From NCBI GenBank assembly GCA_038893495.1, contig JAWARJ010000001.1:1663824-1727823 (forward strand): a DNA stretch of 64,000 bases. Direction: 5' to 3'. Position 1 is the first letter of the stretch, and each line of letters opens with the position of its first letter. The translations under genes were made by a program, and so were the position numbers. Of this stretch, positions 24,911-33,594 are shown in pieces. The notes beneath the pieces are model-generated. The model was not told where the DNA came from, made no database searches, and worked only from the letters and a program-made list of their open reading frames with translations. The stretch is from Thermoproteus sp. Lineage in GTDB: Archaea; Thermoproteota; Thermoprotei; Thermoproteales; Thermoproteaceae.

Positions 24911-27743
24911 ACTTCTTGGCTACAAGTCCCCTCTCTGCGAGCACCTCTAAATATCTAGCCACAGACCGCACGTCCATTAAGGTCTCAGAGGCGAGAGCCT
25001 CTACGTTCAGCTCTACGCCGGGACCTCTGGACGCTATTGCGATGAGGAGCTGATAGGGCACTTTCAACTCTGATGACTTCGCCCTCAACGTCTCCTCTAC
25101 GTCTCCAGAGGAGCCAAGACGCGTTTTGACCCACTCAGCGATGTTCCTCCTGATTTCCATCTTTCTCCTATATGTCTCATACTCCTCCCTCAGTTTGACC
25201 GAATACAGCTTAAGCGACGCCAAGTAGTCCTCCAGCCAGGGCTCCGGCAGGTTGAGGAGCACGTTTAGATCTACGTCCACAGATAGCTCCTTGCCGAGCT
25301 CCAAGGCCATGGGACGCAACGACCCCCAGAGCTCTAACACCTCATGCGTTTTTTCTAGGATCGCGGCCTCCCTCTCGACTATCTTCTCATCTAGAGCCAT
25401 GAACTTAATTCTTTGCGGCATTTTTTCGGCAAGTTTTTCCAACTTCGATATTAGCTCCCTCTTGGCCTTTAGTTCTTGTTCTAGTTCCCTCTTGGCGTCC
25501 TCCGCCTTTTGTTGTAGATCCAAAATGGCCTTCTTGTGGCGTATCACCAACATGGCGTATTCCTTGACGTCGTTGAATTCCAGCGGGATGACCTCTACGT
25601 CGAGTCTCCTGGCAAGTTTAATTTCGCCAAACAGCACGCTCTTAACGCTAACGGAGACCTCAATGTATGACTTCAACTGGCTCGAAAGTTCCTCGAGGAA
25701 CTTCCTGCCACGCTCCGGGTCGAACTTCACATATGTCCTATCGCCACTGGGGACTAAATAGCCCGTGTATACCAATAGCGCCAGTAGGTCCTCCTCGCGT
25801 ATATCCCTCCATAAGTTTATAGGGAACAACCTCGCTATTAGCGATTTAATTTCTCTTTCGTGTATTTCGCCATTTATCCTCCTTAGCAATATATCTGCAA
25901 TCTTATTGAAGGAGGACATACCCTCGGGAGCCGAGCCCGATATGATCTGCTCTGCGGCTTTCAACAACGCATATTCCTTACGTTCCTTTCCTCGTTTCAA
26001 CGCTAGAGTGTACTTGAGGACGTTCTCCCTGGCCCTCTCCCTCGCGAGCCTTAGCTCTTCAGCTACCTCAAGCATTCCTGCTTCTTTACCTAATATCTTA
26101 TCTATTTGATATCTTATAATTTTATATTTTAATTTATCCAATCTATCAGCACCATATATATGAATATATACATATTTGCTCGATGTGTCTGTATATGAGT
26201 TTTTCCAACTGACTTTAAGCAATGGGGATAACTCTTGCTCCAATTCGCTTGATAATAAAGTGTTAGAAAATATATATATGATTATATAATCCACTGGATA
26301 CTCATCTATTAAACCTTCCATTATTATCTCACTTATATTTTCTCTAAATATATTCAAATCATTATCTCTATCTATGTGGGACAGTACAACCAATTCTCTA
26401 AACCCCAAATTGTTGTACCATATGGCCCTGCCGCAACACGTCTTCATACGTATCCCACTCAGTTCCAACAACCTCTCGACCTCGGCGAGAAACGCGGCAG
26501 GCTCTTGTAGCTTTACGGCCAGTTCTTTGCTTAACCTGGCGGCTTCATCTCTAGATGTGAAGTTAGCTATATCTTCGCTGATCATATAGGCTTTGCCTAG
26601 TAGATATCCATCTAGCTCTTCTATTTCGTCATAGCTAATGAAATAAATGAATAGGGACCTGTCTTCGACTATGCTGTAATATAAATACGGCTCGTATGAG
26701 GCGCTCTTCTCGTCGGAGGGCACAATTTCTTTACCTTTCACGCTGAGGAATTTATTAATTATATTTATAGCTTCTTTATCTTTAAATGGAATTCTATATA
26801 AGTAAACCGTTTTAAAAATGTCTTTGTATTTTTCTTTTATTTCTAGTAGCGGTATGCCGGAAAGCACGTACTCCGCTAACTCCGCATTGGAGAGACTTAT
26901 CCCCTCCTCCGAGGCTAAGTCTGCCAGACCTCTGCCTCTGCTCTTCAGCTCGAACAGCCTAGCCGTAAGCTTTAACAGATAGCGGGGATTCACCTCGCCT
27001 TTCCTTAACGCTATGTTGTAGAGCGCTGCGAGCTCATGTAGAGTAAATGGCCAGAACCTCTCGGGCCTTTTGGCGGCTATATATGCGTCAAGTCTGGACT
27101 CGACGACCTCTAGGTAGAGCCAGAATGGGAACCTGGTATCTAATGTTATCTCCCTATATACGCGGCCTGTAGTTAGATCGAATACGTCAGGCACGACGTT
27201 CTTCAATATTGTGTAGTAGACTTGCGGCGTTAAGGCCGCTATTATTAGCACCTTGTCGTAATTTTCGGGGTTTTTCAACACGTGGGAGTAGTTCCTGGGC
27301 TCCAATAGCGCCCGTATTAACGATGCCAAATCCATCACGGCTTGTCTGAACTGATCGTTGGACAGAGCGCCGAGTCGGTACATAGCAGCTAGACGTGACA
27401 GCTCGTCGGCTTCGTCTATTAGTACCACCAGGGGGACCCCTTTGGGCTTGTCCTCTACGCTCTTAAGGAGGTCGTCCTTAAAGCTATGGGACAACGCGAC
27501 CCTCACATATCTCAATCCCCTCGCGCTGGCCTCTTGTTGCACCTCGTCGAGGAATTCGCTCTTGCCGTAGCCATACGGCGCGACTACTACCGCCAAGACG
27601 TTATTATGAGTCTTTAAGATCAAATCGAAAAGTTCGACCACTTGAGCCATCTCCTTCTCAAAGCCAAGAGCCCTATGTAGCCTAAACAGGTGGGTAACTC
27701 CCGAGGGGCTAAACGGCGAATCTACGATATTATACACGCCCAT
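24900..27743 (-). CDS. Large P-loop ATPase with coiled coil and winged helix
   Basis: 947 aa. An AAA+/STAND-like domain lies at the N terminus: Walker A VAPYGYGKSE near residue 60, Walker B VVLIDEADEL near 115. The middle (about 330-640) is not recognised. A long coiled coil (about 745-830, RHKKAILDLQQKAEDAKREL onward) and a C-terminal winged helix (ALASETLMDVRSVARYLEVL) follow. ATG 27743 is chosen because GAGGAGG stands just upstream; a TTG at 27776 would add 11 residues. It is not HerA. Operon order with NurA suggests a DNA-processing motor or sensor. Confidence 0.75.
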   Translation of the reverse strand: MGVYNIVDSPFSPSGVTHLFRLHRALGFEKEMAQVVELFDLILKTHNNVLAVVVAPYGYGKSEFLDEVQQEASARGLRYVRVALSHSFKDDLLKSVEDKPKGVPLVVLIDEADELSRLAAMYRLGALSNDQFRQAVMDLASLIRALLEPRNYSHVLKNPENYDKVLIIAALTPQVYYTILKNVVPDVFDLTTGRVYREITLDTRFPFWLYLEVVESRLDAYIAAKRPERFWPFTLHELAALYNIALRKGEVNPRYLLKLTARLFELKSRGRGLADLASEEGISLSNAELAEYVLSGIPLLEIKEKYKDIFKTVYLYRIPFKDKEAINIINKFLSVKGKEIVPSDEKSASYEPYLYYSIVEDRSLFIYFISYDEIEELDGYLLGKAYMISEDIANFTSRDEAARLSKELAVKLQEPAAFLAEVERLLELSGIRMKTCCGRAIWYNNLGFRELVVLSHIDRDNDLNIFRENISEIIMEGLIDEYPVDYIIIYIFSNTLLSSELEQELSPLLKVSWKNSYTDTSSKYVYIHIYGADRLDKLKYKIIRYQIDKILGKEAGMLEVAEELRLARERARENVLKYTLALKRGKERKEYALLKAAEQIISGSAPEGMSSFNKIADILLRRINGEIHEREIKSLIARLFPINLWRDIREEDLLALLVYTGYLVPSGDRTYVKFDPERGRKFLEELSSQLKSYIEVSVSVKSVLFGEIKLARRLDVEVIPLEFNDVKEYAMLVIRHKKAILDLQQKAEDAKRELEQELKAKRELISKLEKLAEKMPQRIKFMALDEKIVEREAAILEKTHEVLELWGSLRPMALELGKELSVDVDLNVLLNLPEPWLEDYLASLKLYSVKLREEYETYRRKMEIRRNIAEWVKTRLGSSGDVEETLRAKSSELKVPYQLLIAIASRGPGVELNVEALASETLMDVRSVARYLEVLAERGLVAKKYVS

Positions 27744-27824
27744 ATCCCCCCTCCTCAATATATTGGCTATAGACAAAAAGAGCGGCGCTACGCAATCCCT
27801 ATTAACTGGTTTATTCTATCCGCA
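27744..27824. promoter_or_regulatory. Divergent promoter region ATPase operon / rimI
   Basis: On the minus strand CCAATATATTG (about 27757-27767) is followed by a Shine-Dalgarno-like GAGGAGG directly before ATG 27743, one of the few strong ribosome binding sites in the window. On the plus strand TTTATTCTAT precedes GTG 27825. Confidence 0.4.
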
Positions 27825-28298
27825 GTGCCCATCGAGCGGTGTTCCCCCGACAGAATTGGAGAAATATACGAAGTGGAGTTGGAGTCCTTTAAGAGTGATG
27901 ATATATATAGTATAGAGTTAATTAGATTTCTATGTTCATTTTGTTATGATAATTCATATATTTACATTGAAAATAATAGGGTAATAGGCTATATTATTAC
28001 TTGTATAGAAGGCTCATCGGCTCATATAATTTCAATTGCCGTGAGGCGCGACTTCAGAGGTAGAGGCGTGGGGAGTGCCTTGTTGTGTACGGCCTTAAGG
28101 CTTCTAGAAAACGGGCGCGTCAATAGAGTGTACCTAGAGGTGCGGACGAGTAATAAGAACGCCATAAGTCTCTACGAGAAGGCCGGCTTTAAGGTCGTCG
28201 AGATCCTTAGGAATTACTACAGCGACGGCGAGGACGGATACAAAATGGAGATCACCGATAAAGGCGCCGCGAAATCCTTCTGTAAAAATTATAAATAA
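27825..28298 (+). CDS. rimI: GNAT N-acetyltransferase, RimI/Ard1-like
   Basis: N-terminal protein acetyltransferase. The acetyl-CoA motif is IAVRRDFRGRGVGSALL, and YLEVRTSNKNAISLYEKAGF is typical of RimI/Naa10. Start placed at GTG 27825 (157 aa) because homologues begin near here and the open frame upstream (to 27690) lies within the divergent ATPase gene. The 3' end overlaps the small convergent gene by 10 nt. Confidence 0.87.
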   Translation: MPIERCSPDRIGEIYEVELESFKSDDIYSIELIRFLCSFCYDNSYIYIENNRVIGYIITCIEGSSAHIISIAVRRDFRGRGVGSALLCTALRLLENGRVNRVYLEVRTSNKNAISLYEKAGFKVVEILRNYYSDGEDGYKMEITDKGAAKSFCKNYK

Positions 28299-28432
28299 TT
28301 TACTTTCTTACTGTAATATTTCTTTATTGCTATAAATATTTGTTCAAAAGTATTATATTTATATAATATTTCGATGAATTCTTCTAGGGATAAGTCTCCA
28401 GATAGGTATAGATGTTCCAACAAGCTCTCCAC
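28289..28432 (-). CDS. Small helical protein next to ParA-like gene
   Basis: 47 aa from GTG 28432: ESLLEHLYLSGDLSLEEFIE followed by ILYKYNTFEQIFIAIKKYY, an amphipathic all-helical small protein. A TATA-like GCTTTTTTACC lies about 20-25 nt upstream. The frame is open to 28501, but that longer form overlaps the ParA start. Coding status is uncertain; the clean helix periodicity and promoter support it. A partner of the ParA-like protein is possible. Confidence 0.45.
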   Translation of the reverse strand: MESLLEHLYLSGDLSLEEFIEILYKYNTFEQIFIAIKKYYSKKVNYL

Positions 28433-28482
28433 AACTTTTTGGCGGTAAAAAAGCAACGTAGCTTTTAACGCACCTAGTATAT
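28433..28482. promoter_or_regulatory. Divergent promoter region, small protein / ParA-like gene
   Basis: Fifty bases between two divergent GTG starts. The plus strand has GCTTTTAACG (about 28461-28470) before GTG 28483; the minus strand has GCTTTTTTACC before GTG 28432. Confidence 0.35.
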
Positions 28483-29022
28483 GTGGATATATGCATAACA
28501 TCAGGCTCTAAGGGAGGCACTGGAAAAACTACTTTTAGTTTCATACTATCTCATGTCTTAAACTATATATATAAAAAAGATGTTTATATTATAAATTTAT
28601 CGAAGATATCATATAATTTAAAAACAAATATTAACATCGTATTTGAGGCCAATGGCGCTCCGCTTAGACTTTTCGATTTCCCCGCATTTGGGCTTACAGA
28701 CCGCGTGTTGTTAGATTACTATCTGTCCTGTAGAAATGTCGTATTTGTTGCAGATGAAGATCCACAGACTATCGAAATAGCTAAGACCTACCTAAAAATA
28801 GCTAGAGGCGACAAACTAGGAATTTTAATTAATATGATAATTGGAAAGCCTAAATTAAAATATTTAATAAGTTATAGGAGATTTGGGAAGGTCTACTTAA
28901 TACCTTTCGATAGGGAGTTGCGCATATATAGGGCAGAAGGGCTGGACCCCATAAAGGTGAGGAGTCCAGGTGTCGTCAAGATGATCAGAGCCGCCGTAGA
29001 TATAGCAAAGAAGATTAAATAG
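28483..29022 (+). CDS. ParA/Soj-like ATPase
   Basis: 179 aa. Deviant Walker A KGGTGKTT at residues 10-17, Walker A'/switch Asp in LFDFPAFGL, and VVFVADEDPQTIE match the ParA/MinD superfamily, though the protein is short. The N-terminal half is AT-rich and Asn/Ile/Lys-rich. No ParB or centromere-like repeats are visible, so it is an orphan; the divergent 47-aa protein may be its partner. A role in DNA or protein positioning is inferred from the family only. Confidence 0.78.
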   Translation: MDICITSGSKGGTGKTTFSFILSHVLNYIYKKDVYIINLSKISYNLKTNINIVFEANGAPLRLFDFPAFGLTDRVLLDYYLSCRNVVFVADEDPQTIEIAKTYLKIARGDKLGILINMIIGKPKLKYLISYRRFGKVYLIPFDRELRIYRAEGLDPIKVRSPGVVKMIRAAVDIAKKIK

Positions 29023-29042
29023 TACATAGGCTATATGGCTAC

Positions 29043-29849
29043 GTGAAAGGCGTTGTCGTCAGGGCAGATGGAGAAAACGTGCTACTGGTGGCGGACACCC
29101 ATGTGGGCTATGAGGCCGAGTTGAGACTCCGCGGTATTTATGCCGTAAGCCAGACAGACCGACTGCTCGACGAATTGAAGCGGTGGGGCGAAGAGGCCGG
29201 CGCGAATACTCTGGCCATTCTCGGCGATATAAAACATGAATTGCCCACGCCGAGAGAGACGGCGGCTGAAGTCAGGCAGTTCCTAAAAGATCTCGCGAGG
29301 GCTTTTGAGAGGGTCATACTAATCCCTGGAAATCACGATAGCCTCATAGAGGAGATATCGCAGGGCATAGAGGGAATATATCTGGCAGACAGTCGTGGAG
29401 TTTTGCTGGAGGGCACAAAGCCGACATTGTTGCTACATGGACATGCAAAGCCCCGCCCGGAGGACCTCATGAGGGCGGAGTTTGTAGTCATGGGACATAC
29501 GCATCCCGCCGTGCCTATAGTCGATGAGGTGGGCTACGTCGCGAGGGAGCACGCCATATTGAGGATAATCCAAGACAAAGATGCGTTATTTAGACGCATG
29601 TATGGCCGCGAGGCGACAAGCGGCGGCAAGATAAAAATAGTGGTGCTCCCAGCTTCACATCCCCTTATTACTGGTTTTGATATTTCTAATCTGTCTGAGC
29701 TAAATAGAGACGACCGGACCATACTGAAATATATAGATTTCAAGCCTGAGTTAATCGAGGTGTATTTAACTGATTTCACTTTCCTCGGGACTTTAGACCT
29801 CTTTGTTAGACGTAAGGAGGACGTTCGGCTTGAGATGGTGACATCATAA
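29043..29849 (+). CDS. Metallophosphoesterase (COG1407-like)
   Basis: Calcineurin-like phosphoesterase with all metal motifs: VADTHVGYE, LGDIKHE, IPGNHDSL, LLHGHAKP and MGHTHP. 268 aa, with a C-terminal extension after about 190. This archaeal group is often next to helicase or repair genes but its substrate is unsettled. GTG 29043 starts it; the 3' end almost touches the convergent RNA kinase gene. Confidence 0.87.
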   Translation: MKGVVVRADGENVLLVADTHVGYEAELRLRGIYAVSQTDRLLDELKRWGEEAGANTLAILGDIKHELPTPRETAAEVRQFLKDLARAFERVILIPGNHDSLIEEISQGIEGIYLADSRGVLLEGTKPTLLLHGHAKPRPEDLMRAEFVVMGHTHPAVPIVDEVGYVAREHAILRIIQDKDALFRRMYGREATSGGKIKIVVLPASHPLITGFDISNLSELNRDDRTILKYIDFKPELIEVYLTDFTFLGTLDLFVRRKEDVRLEMVTS

Positions 29850-29850
29850 C

Positions 29851-31176
29851 TCAGGCGCTGCCCGCTCCCCTCATCGTACCGTCTTGTATGCGTATATTTA
29901 AATCATATCTTAGCAACTGCGATATACGCTCAGACTCCTCAAAGCTGTCGTTTAGGCGAACTAGCCCCAGCCTTATACACGAAGCCCTGGGCAACGCCTT
30001 TTCGGTCCTCGCAGACATGTAGACCACCGCCTTCTTCCTGTCGTAGTATATTTTCTTTAAGACGCCTAGGCCTATAAGAAAGCCATCGCGGTCTTCTATG
30101 CCTACTAGTAGACCCCTCTCGAAGCCTTCAGGAAGTCCGTAAACCCTAAACGAGTTGAGCTTTCGGATTAACCACTGGTCCGTTATTGCGTAGACAATCG
30201 AGCCTATCTGATTTGCGTAAATCACCCTCGCGTTTACTATATGCGACAACATGGCCTTGAACTCACCCGCGAGGTCTATCCCCCTGAAGAGCCCTATGTT
30301 GCATAGAGGCGTCTTGTCTAGGTCTATTGATATCTCTCTGACCGGAAATATGAACCTCGCATAGCTCATCTCCCTATGTATTTTCCTATCCTCCTTGCTC
30401 CTAGCCCTTGCGGCTGGCGGCGGCCTTACGGAAACTACGCCGGGGACTCCTGATAGTATGCCGTCGAGCTCCTCGCCGATTCTTATTGCAATTACGTTAT
30501 TGGGCTTTATTGCCGTCAACAGAGCCTTTTTGTACTCGACAGCCTCCTCGCCTGATATCCAGCCGTCCGTGTTGACTATAACGGAGTCTACAGACCACGT
30601 CGACTTGGCGTATGAGATAAGTTTCCCCACGGCCTCTATGGCGCGCGGCCAGATCTTCTCTAAACTGGTGGACTGCATAAATATGGACCTCTCCGCCTGT
30701 ATCTGCCTCAAGCTGGTAATAGGCCTTAAGACTCTACTTATCGATATGGTGGTGGGAGGCCCTATGTCGTTTTGCCCCACGTCGGCGTCTATTACGGCCA
30801 CCTTAAGGCCGCGAGACAGGGCCTTATTGGCCAACACAGCCGTCATGGTGGACTTCCCCACATCTATGGCGCCAACCACTATGGCGATGCCTTTTAGGTC
30901 TATTGTAGAGGCTGCTTGCTCCCACTCGTCGAGTACTTCCTCTTCGGGCTTGGCTCTCTCCAACACCGCATTGGGGCCTAGCATCACGCTGATCTTAGCC
31001 CTCTCAACGGCCTTAAAGGCGAGCTTTCTGGCCCTAAGTACTGTGAAGTGTTGGCCACTCGTATATAGAGCGCCGACGGCGTAGACTACGCCCTCAACTA
31101 CGTCCACCCTTGCAGGGCCCTCAACCCTATAAATCTCGCCTGGCTCCATCGAGTATATCTTCACGTAGTACATCAT
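29851..31176 (-). CDS. Polynucleotide 5'-hydroxyl kinase, Grc3/Clp1/Nol9 type
   Basis: RNA (or DNA) 5'-OH kinase. Walker A VVGAIDVGKST, then VIDADVGQNDIGPPT and the lid/Walker B neighbourhood VDSVIVNTDGWISG match the archaeal Clp1/Grc3 group. 441 aa, with family-specific beta domains on both sides of the kinase core. Substrates might include ends produced by tRNA splicing. The start is ATG 31176 or a downstream in-frame ATG at 31149 (MEPGEIYRVEG). Divergent from priL. Confidence 0.86.
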   Translation of the reverse strand: MMYYVKIYSMEPGEIYRVEGPARVDVVEGVVYAVGALYTSGQHFTVLRARKLAFKAVERAKISVMLGPNAVLERAKPEEEVLDEWEQAASTIDLKGIAIVVGAIDVGKSTMTAVLANKALSRGLKVAVIDADVGQNDIGPPTTISISRVLRPITSLRQIQAERSIFMQSTSLEKIWPRAIEAVGKLISYAKSTWSVDSVIVNTDGWISGEEAVEYKKALLTAIKPNNVIAIRIGEELDGILSGVPGVVSVRPPPAARARSKEDRKIHREMSYARFIFPVREISIDLDKTPLCNIGLFRGIDLAGEFKAMLSHIVNARVIYANQIGSIVYAITDQWLIRKLNSFRVYGLPEGFERGLLVGIEDRDGFLIGLGVLKKIYYDRKKAVVYMSARTEKALPRASCIRLGLVRLNDSFEESERISQLLRYDLNIRIQDGTMRGAGSA

Positions 31177-31252
31177 CTACCGTCTTTTTAGCCTTAAGGT
31201 CCGCGCTCGACGGCGAATACGCAGTTTTTTATTGTCCCACAGACTATTCCCT

Positions 31253-32296
31253 ATGTCGTGTTACGCTACCATTCAGGAGCTGGCTTGTTTATTCCCCTAC
31301 CTTGATCGGTCTGGGGAGTATCTATATGTCCGCGGCATCACGCTAGAGGGCGCATTGAAATCGGAGGAAATAATCGACAGGGCCGTACAGTTCGTCGAAG
31401 AGGCCTTGCGCAAGCCTAAGCTGAGACCTTGCGTCTCGGGGCAAGAGGTAGAAGCCGCGGCGGCTAGGTTGGCCGTATACATAGTTGCATCTACTGCTAA
31501 TATCTACGTCTTGAGGAGGTTCGCCGACTCTCAAAGCAAAGCGTTCACGTATAGGCTTAGGAACACGCCAGGGATACAATCCCCCGAGTGTAAACTCGAG
31601 ATAGCCGCCGATCTGGGCGTCAAGGCGGCCTTGACGCGCGATGTAATTAAGGGCTCTCTGCTCGCCGTGACGCACCCCATGGCCGTCAAGTGGATGGACT
31701 ACGTCAAATATGCCCCCCAAGACCCGGACTGGGCTATGATAAACAAGCCTGTAGTCAAGGGCTGGGTGTTGCTGAATATAGACGACTTCGAGAGGATCTT
31801 AGAAGAGGCATATGAGGCTAAGATCTTAAAACTCGCAACTAGAGACGATGTGGGGTATATCACCGGCTTGTTGAACAAGATAGATAAGATCTCGCCGCTC
31901 CTAGATAGGCTGAGGTCGTACAGACCCGTGACAGTTAAGGCCGTGAGCGGCGAAATGCCGCCATGCATGCAAGCGATAATGGACGCCATAAGGAGGGGCG
32001 AAAATACGCCTCATGTAGCTCGCTTCGCTATCACTACATATCTGCTAAAGACGGGGTGGGACGTAGAGAGGATAGTAGATCTGTTCAGATCGTCGCCTGA
32101 CTTCAACGAGAAGATAACGCGGTATCAAGTGCAGCACATAGCCGGACAGATCGGCGGCAGGAAGGAGTATTCCGTGCCCAGTTGCGAGACGATGAACTCC
32201 TGGGGGCTATGCCCCACAAATCTGGGATGTGGGATAAGGAACCCGATACAATATGGCAGAAGAAATAGTCGAGTTGTTAAGGAGAATAGGGCCTGA
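31253..32296 (+). CDS. priL: DNA primase large subunit
   Basis: Regulatory subunit of the archaeal-eukaryal primase. The C-terminal [4Fe-4S] domain holds the conserved cysteines in MPPCMQA, VPSCETM, GLCPTN and GCGIRNP, with HVARFAITTYLLK between. ATG 31253 (347 aa) is preferred: TATA-like GTTTTTTATTG lies about 25 nt upstream. The last 44 nt overlap the AGOG gene in another frame. The small subunit PriS is not in the window. Confidence 0.92.
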   Translation: MSCYATIQELACLFPYLDRSGEYLYVRGITLEGALKSEEIIDRAVQFVEEALRKPKLRPCVSGQEVEAAAARLAVYIVASTANIYVLRRFADSQSKAFTYRLRNTPGIQSPECKLEIAADLGVKAALTRDVIKGSLLAVTHPMAVKWMDYVKYAPQDPDWAMINKPVVKGWVLLNIDDFERILEEAYEAKILKLATRDDVGYITGLLNKIDKISPLLDRLRSYRPVTVKAVSGEMPPCMQAIMDAIRRGENTPHVARFAITTYLLKTGWDVERIVDLFRSSPDFNEKITRYQVQHIAGQIGGRKEYSVPSCETMNSWGLCPTNLGCGIRNPIQYGRRNSRVVKENRA

Positions 32297-32990
32297 GGCC
32301 ATATTGGCCCTAGAGAAGAGAGACCCCCAATATCTGGCCATATGTAAGCTGTGTCGGGCAAGAGGCGAAGAGGACACTGCACGGCTCGCCATGTTGAACG
32401 CCCTCGTGAGTTACAGATTGGCCGGCAAGGGCGAAGAACATTGGGAATACTTCGCCGAGTTTTTCTCCAGAAGGAGGAGCCGCGATATCTGTGAGGAATT
32501 TTTGGAATATCTGAAGGCCAGCCCGTATTTGGCCTTGGCGAGAAACGCCAAGATTAAGAGAACACTTAAGGCGTGTCGCTACGAGCCAGATCTAGAGGAC
32601 CTCACAAAGACTTGGAGGGACTTAGCGGCGCTAGTGGGCGCCGATACTGAGTCTAAAACTATAGTATTTGCCATAAAGATCTTGAATTATGTATATATAT
32701 GTTGTAGAGGTACAGAGAGGCTACTGCCTATGGAAATCCCGATACCTGTCGACTACAGAGTCGCCAAGCTTTCGGCTTGTCTCGGCCTAATAAGAGCAAG
32801 TCCTGAGGAGGCGTTGAGGAGAGCCAGAGAGGTTCAGGAAGCGTGGAATAAAGTCGCCAAGGAGAGCGGGATACCTCCACTCCATATAGACACACTGCTC
32901 TGGCTTGCAGGCAGAGCAGTGCTTTACGGCGATCGCGACTACGGAATACCGGCCGACTTTTTAACCCTCGTGAAGAGATTTTGCCACTGA
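32253..32990 (+). CDS. N-glycosylase/DNA lyase AGOG
   Basis: Archaeal 8-oxoguanine DNA glycosylase first described from Pyrobaculum. It excises 8-oxoG and cleaves the strand by beta-elimination. LTKTWRDLAALVGADTESKT, then the catalytic Lys in VFAIKILNY and the Asp in LHIDTLLWLAG fit the helix-hairpin-helix active site. 245 aa. It starts 44 nt inside priL, coupling repair and replication genes; the 3' end overlaps the convergent gene by 30 nt. Confidence 0.92.
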   Translation: MAEEIVELLRRIGPEAILALEKRDPQYLAICKLCRARGEEDTARLAMLNALVSYRLAGKGEEHWEYFAEFFSRRRSRDICEEFLEYLKASPYLALARNAKIKRTLKACRYEPDLEDLTKTWRDLAALVGADTESKTIVFAIKILNYVYICCRGTERLLPMEIPIPVDYRVAKLSACLGLIRASPEEALRRAREVQEAWNKVAKESGIPPLHIDTLLWLAGRAVLYGDRDYGIPADFLTLVKRFCH

Positions 32991-33254
32991 TATAGCCATA
33001 CTTTCAATTTGCTTAAGGCTTCTCCTAGTTGATATAGGCCTAATTAGCACTATATAATTATTTTCTATCTTTATATAATTTGCTTCGATGAGCCTCTTTA
33101 GTACTTCTTCTGCAGTCTTATCGCCAGCCCAAAATCGAAGCGCCCTGTAGGAGCGGAGATATTTTGCCTTGACCTTGCCGCCTCTTACTGCCAATTCCTC
33201 CAATATGTATAGAGCGATTTCCGATAGGAGTTTCCGCCTATCGACAATGCTCAT
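32961..33254 (-). CDS. Winged-helix-like hypothetical protein
   Basis: 97 aa, basic. The pattern IALYILEELAVRGGKVKAKYL, then AEEVLKRLIEANYIKIENNYI looks like a winged helix (helix-turn-helix followed by a two-strand wing). It overlaps the aconitase X small subunit gene by 17 nt and is the last gene of the mevalonate operon, so it may regulate it, but this is inference. Confidence 0.6.
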   Translation of the reverse strand: MSIVDRRKLLSEIALYILEELAVRGGKVKAKYLRSYRALRFWAGDKTAEEVLKRLIEANYIKIENNYIVLIRPISTRRSLKQIESMAISVAKSLHEG

Positions 33255-33594
33255 AGACGCCAGTCGAGAGGTCTATTTCTACACATCCGTCCTTAAGTTC
33301 CCCCTGAAATAAAGGTACGCCAGCCAGCACCGACGCCGTTATCAACATAAGGTCTATCGACTTGCTGACTATGGCAACGGGGGCGTTGCCCTTAATTGCG
33401 GCGTGCCAGAGCACATAAGGCCCAACCGTGGACCCTCTAACGTAAGGGACGGCCAACACCCTCCCGGATATCTTGACCCCCAACACCTCTCCTGACTCTG
33501 GATTTAAATCGCCTAGAAACGATATCGGCCCCAAATTCACCACTTCAGCCTTGACGCGACCCGTCCCCTTGACTATAGGCTTAAGTGTAGGCAT
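33238..33594 (-). CDS. Phosphomevalonate dehydratase small subunit (aconitase X swivel, DUF126)
   Basis: 118-aa swivel domain subunit. The family motif is PYVRGSTVGPYVLWHAA, followed by NAPVAIV. With the large subunit it dehydrates 5-phosphomevalonate to trans-anhydromevalonate 5-phosphate in the archaeal mevalonate pathway. It overlaps the large subunit gene by 14 nt. Adjacent large subunit and UbiD-type decarboxylase reproduce the functional gene set known from Aeropyrum. Confidence 0.87.
   Translation of the reverse strand: MPTLKPIVKGTGRVKAEVVNLGPISFLGDLNPESGEVLGVKISGRVLAVPYVRGSTVGPYVLWHAAIKGNAPVAIVSKSIDLMLITASVLAGVPLFQGELKDGCVEIDLSTGVYEHCR

Noticed and set aside
30395-31084. A 229-codon open frame on the plus strand
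   Set aside because: It is antisense to the Grc3/Clp1-type kinase gene, has low-complexity Ser/Thr/Ala composition and matches no family; a shadow of GC-rich codon bias.
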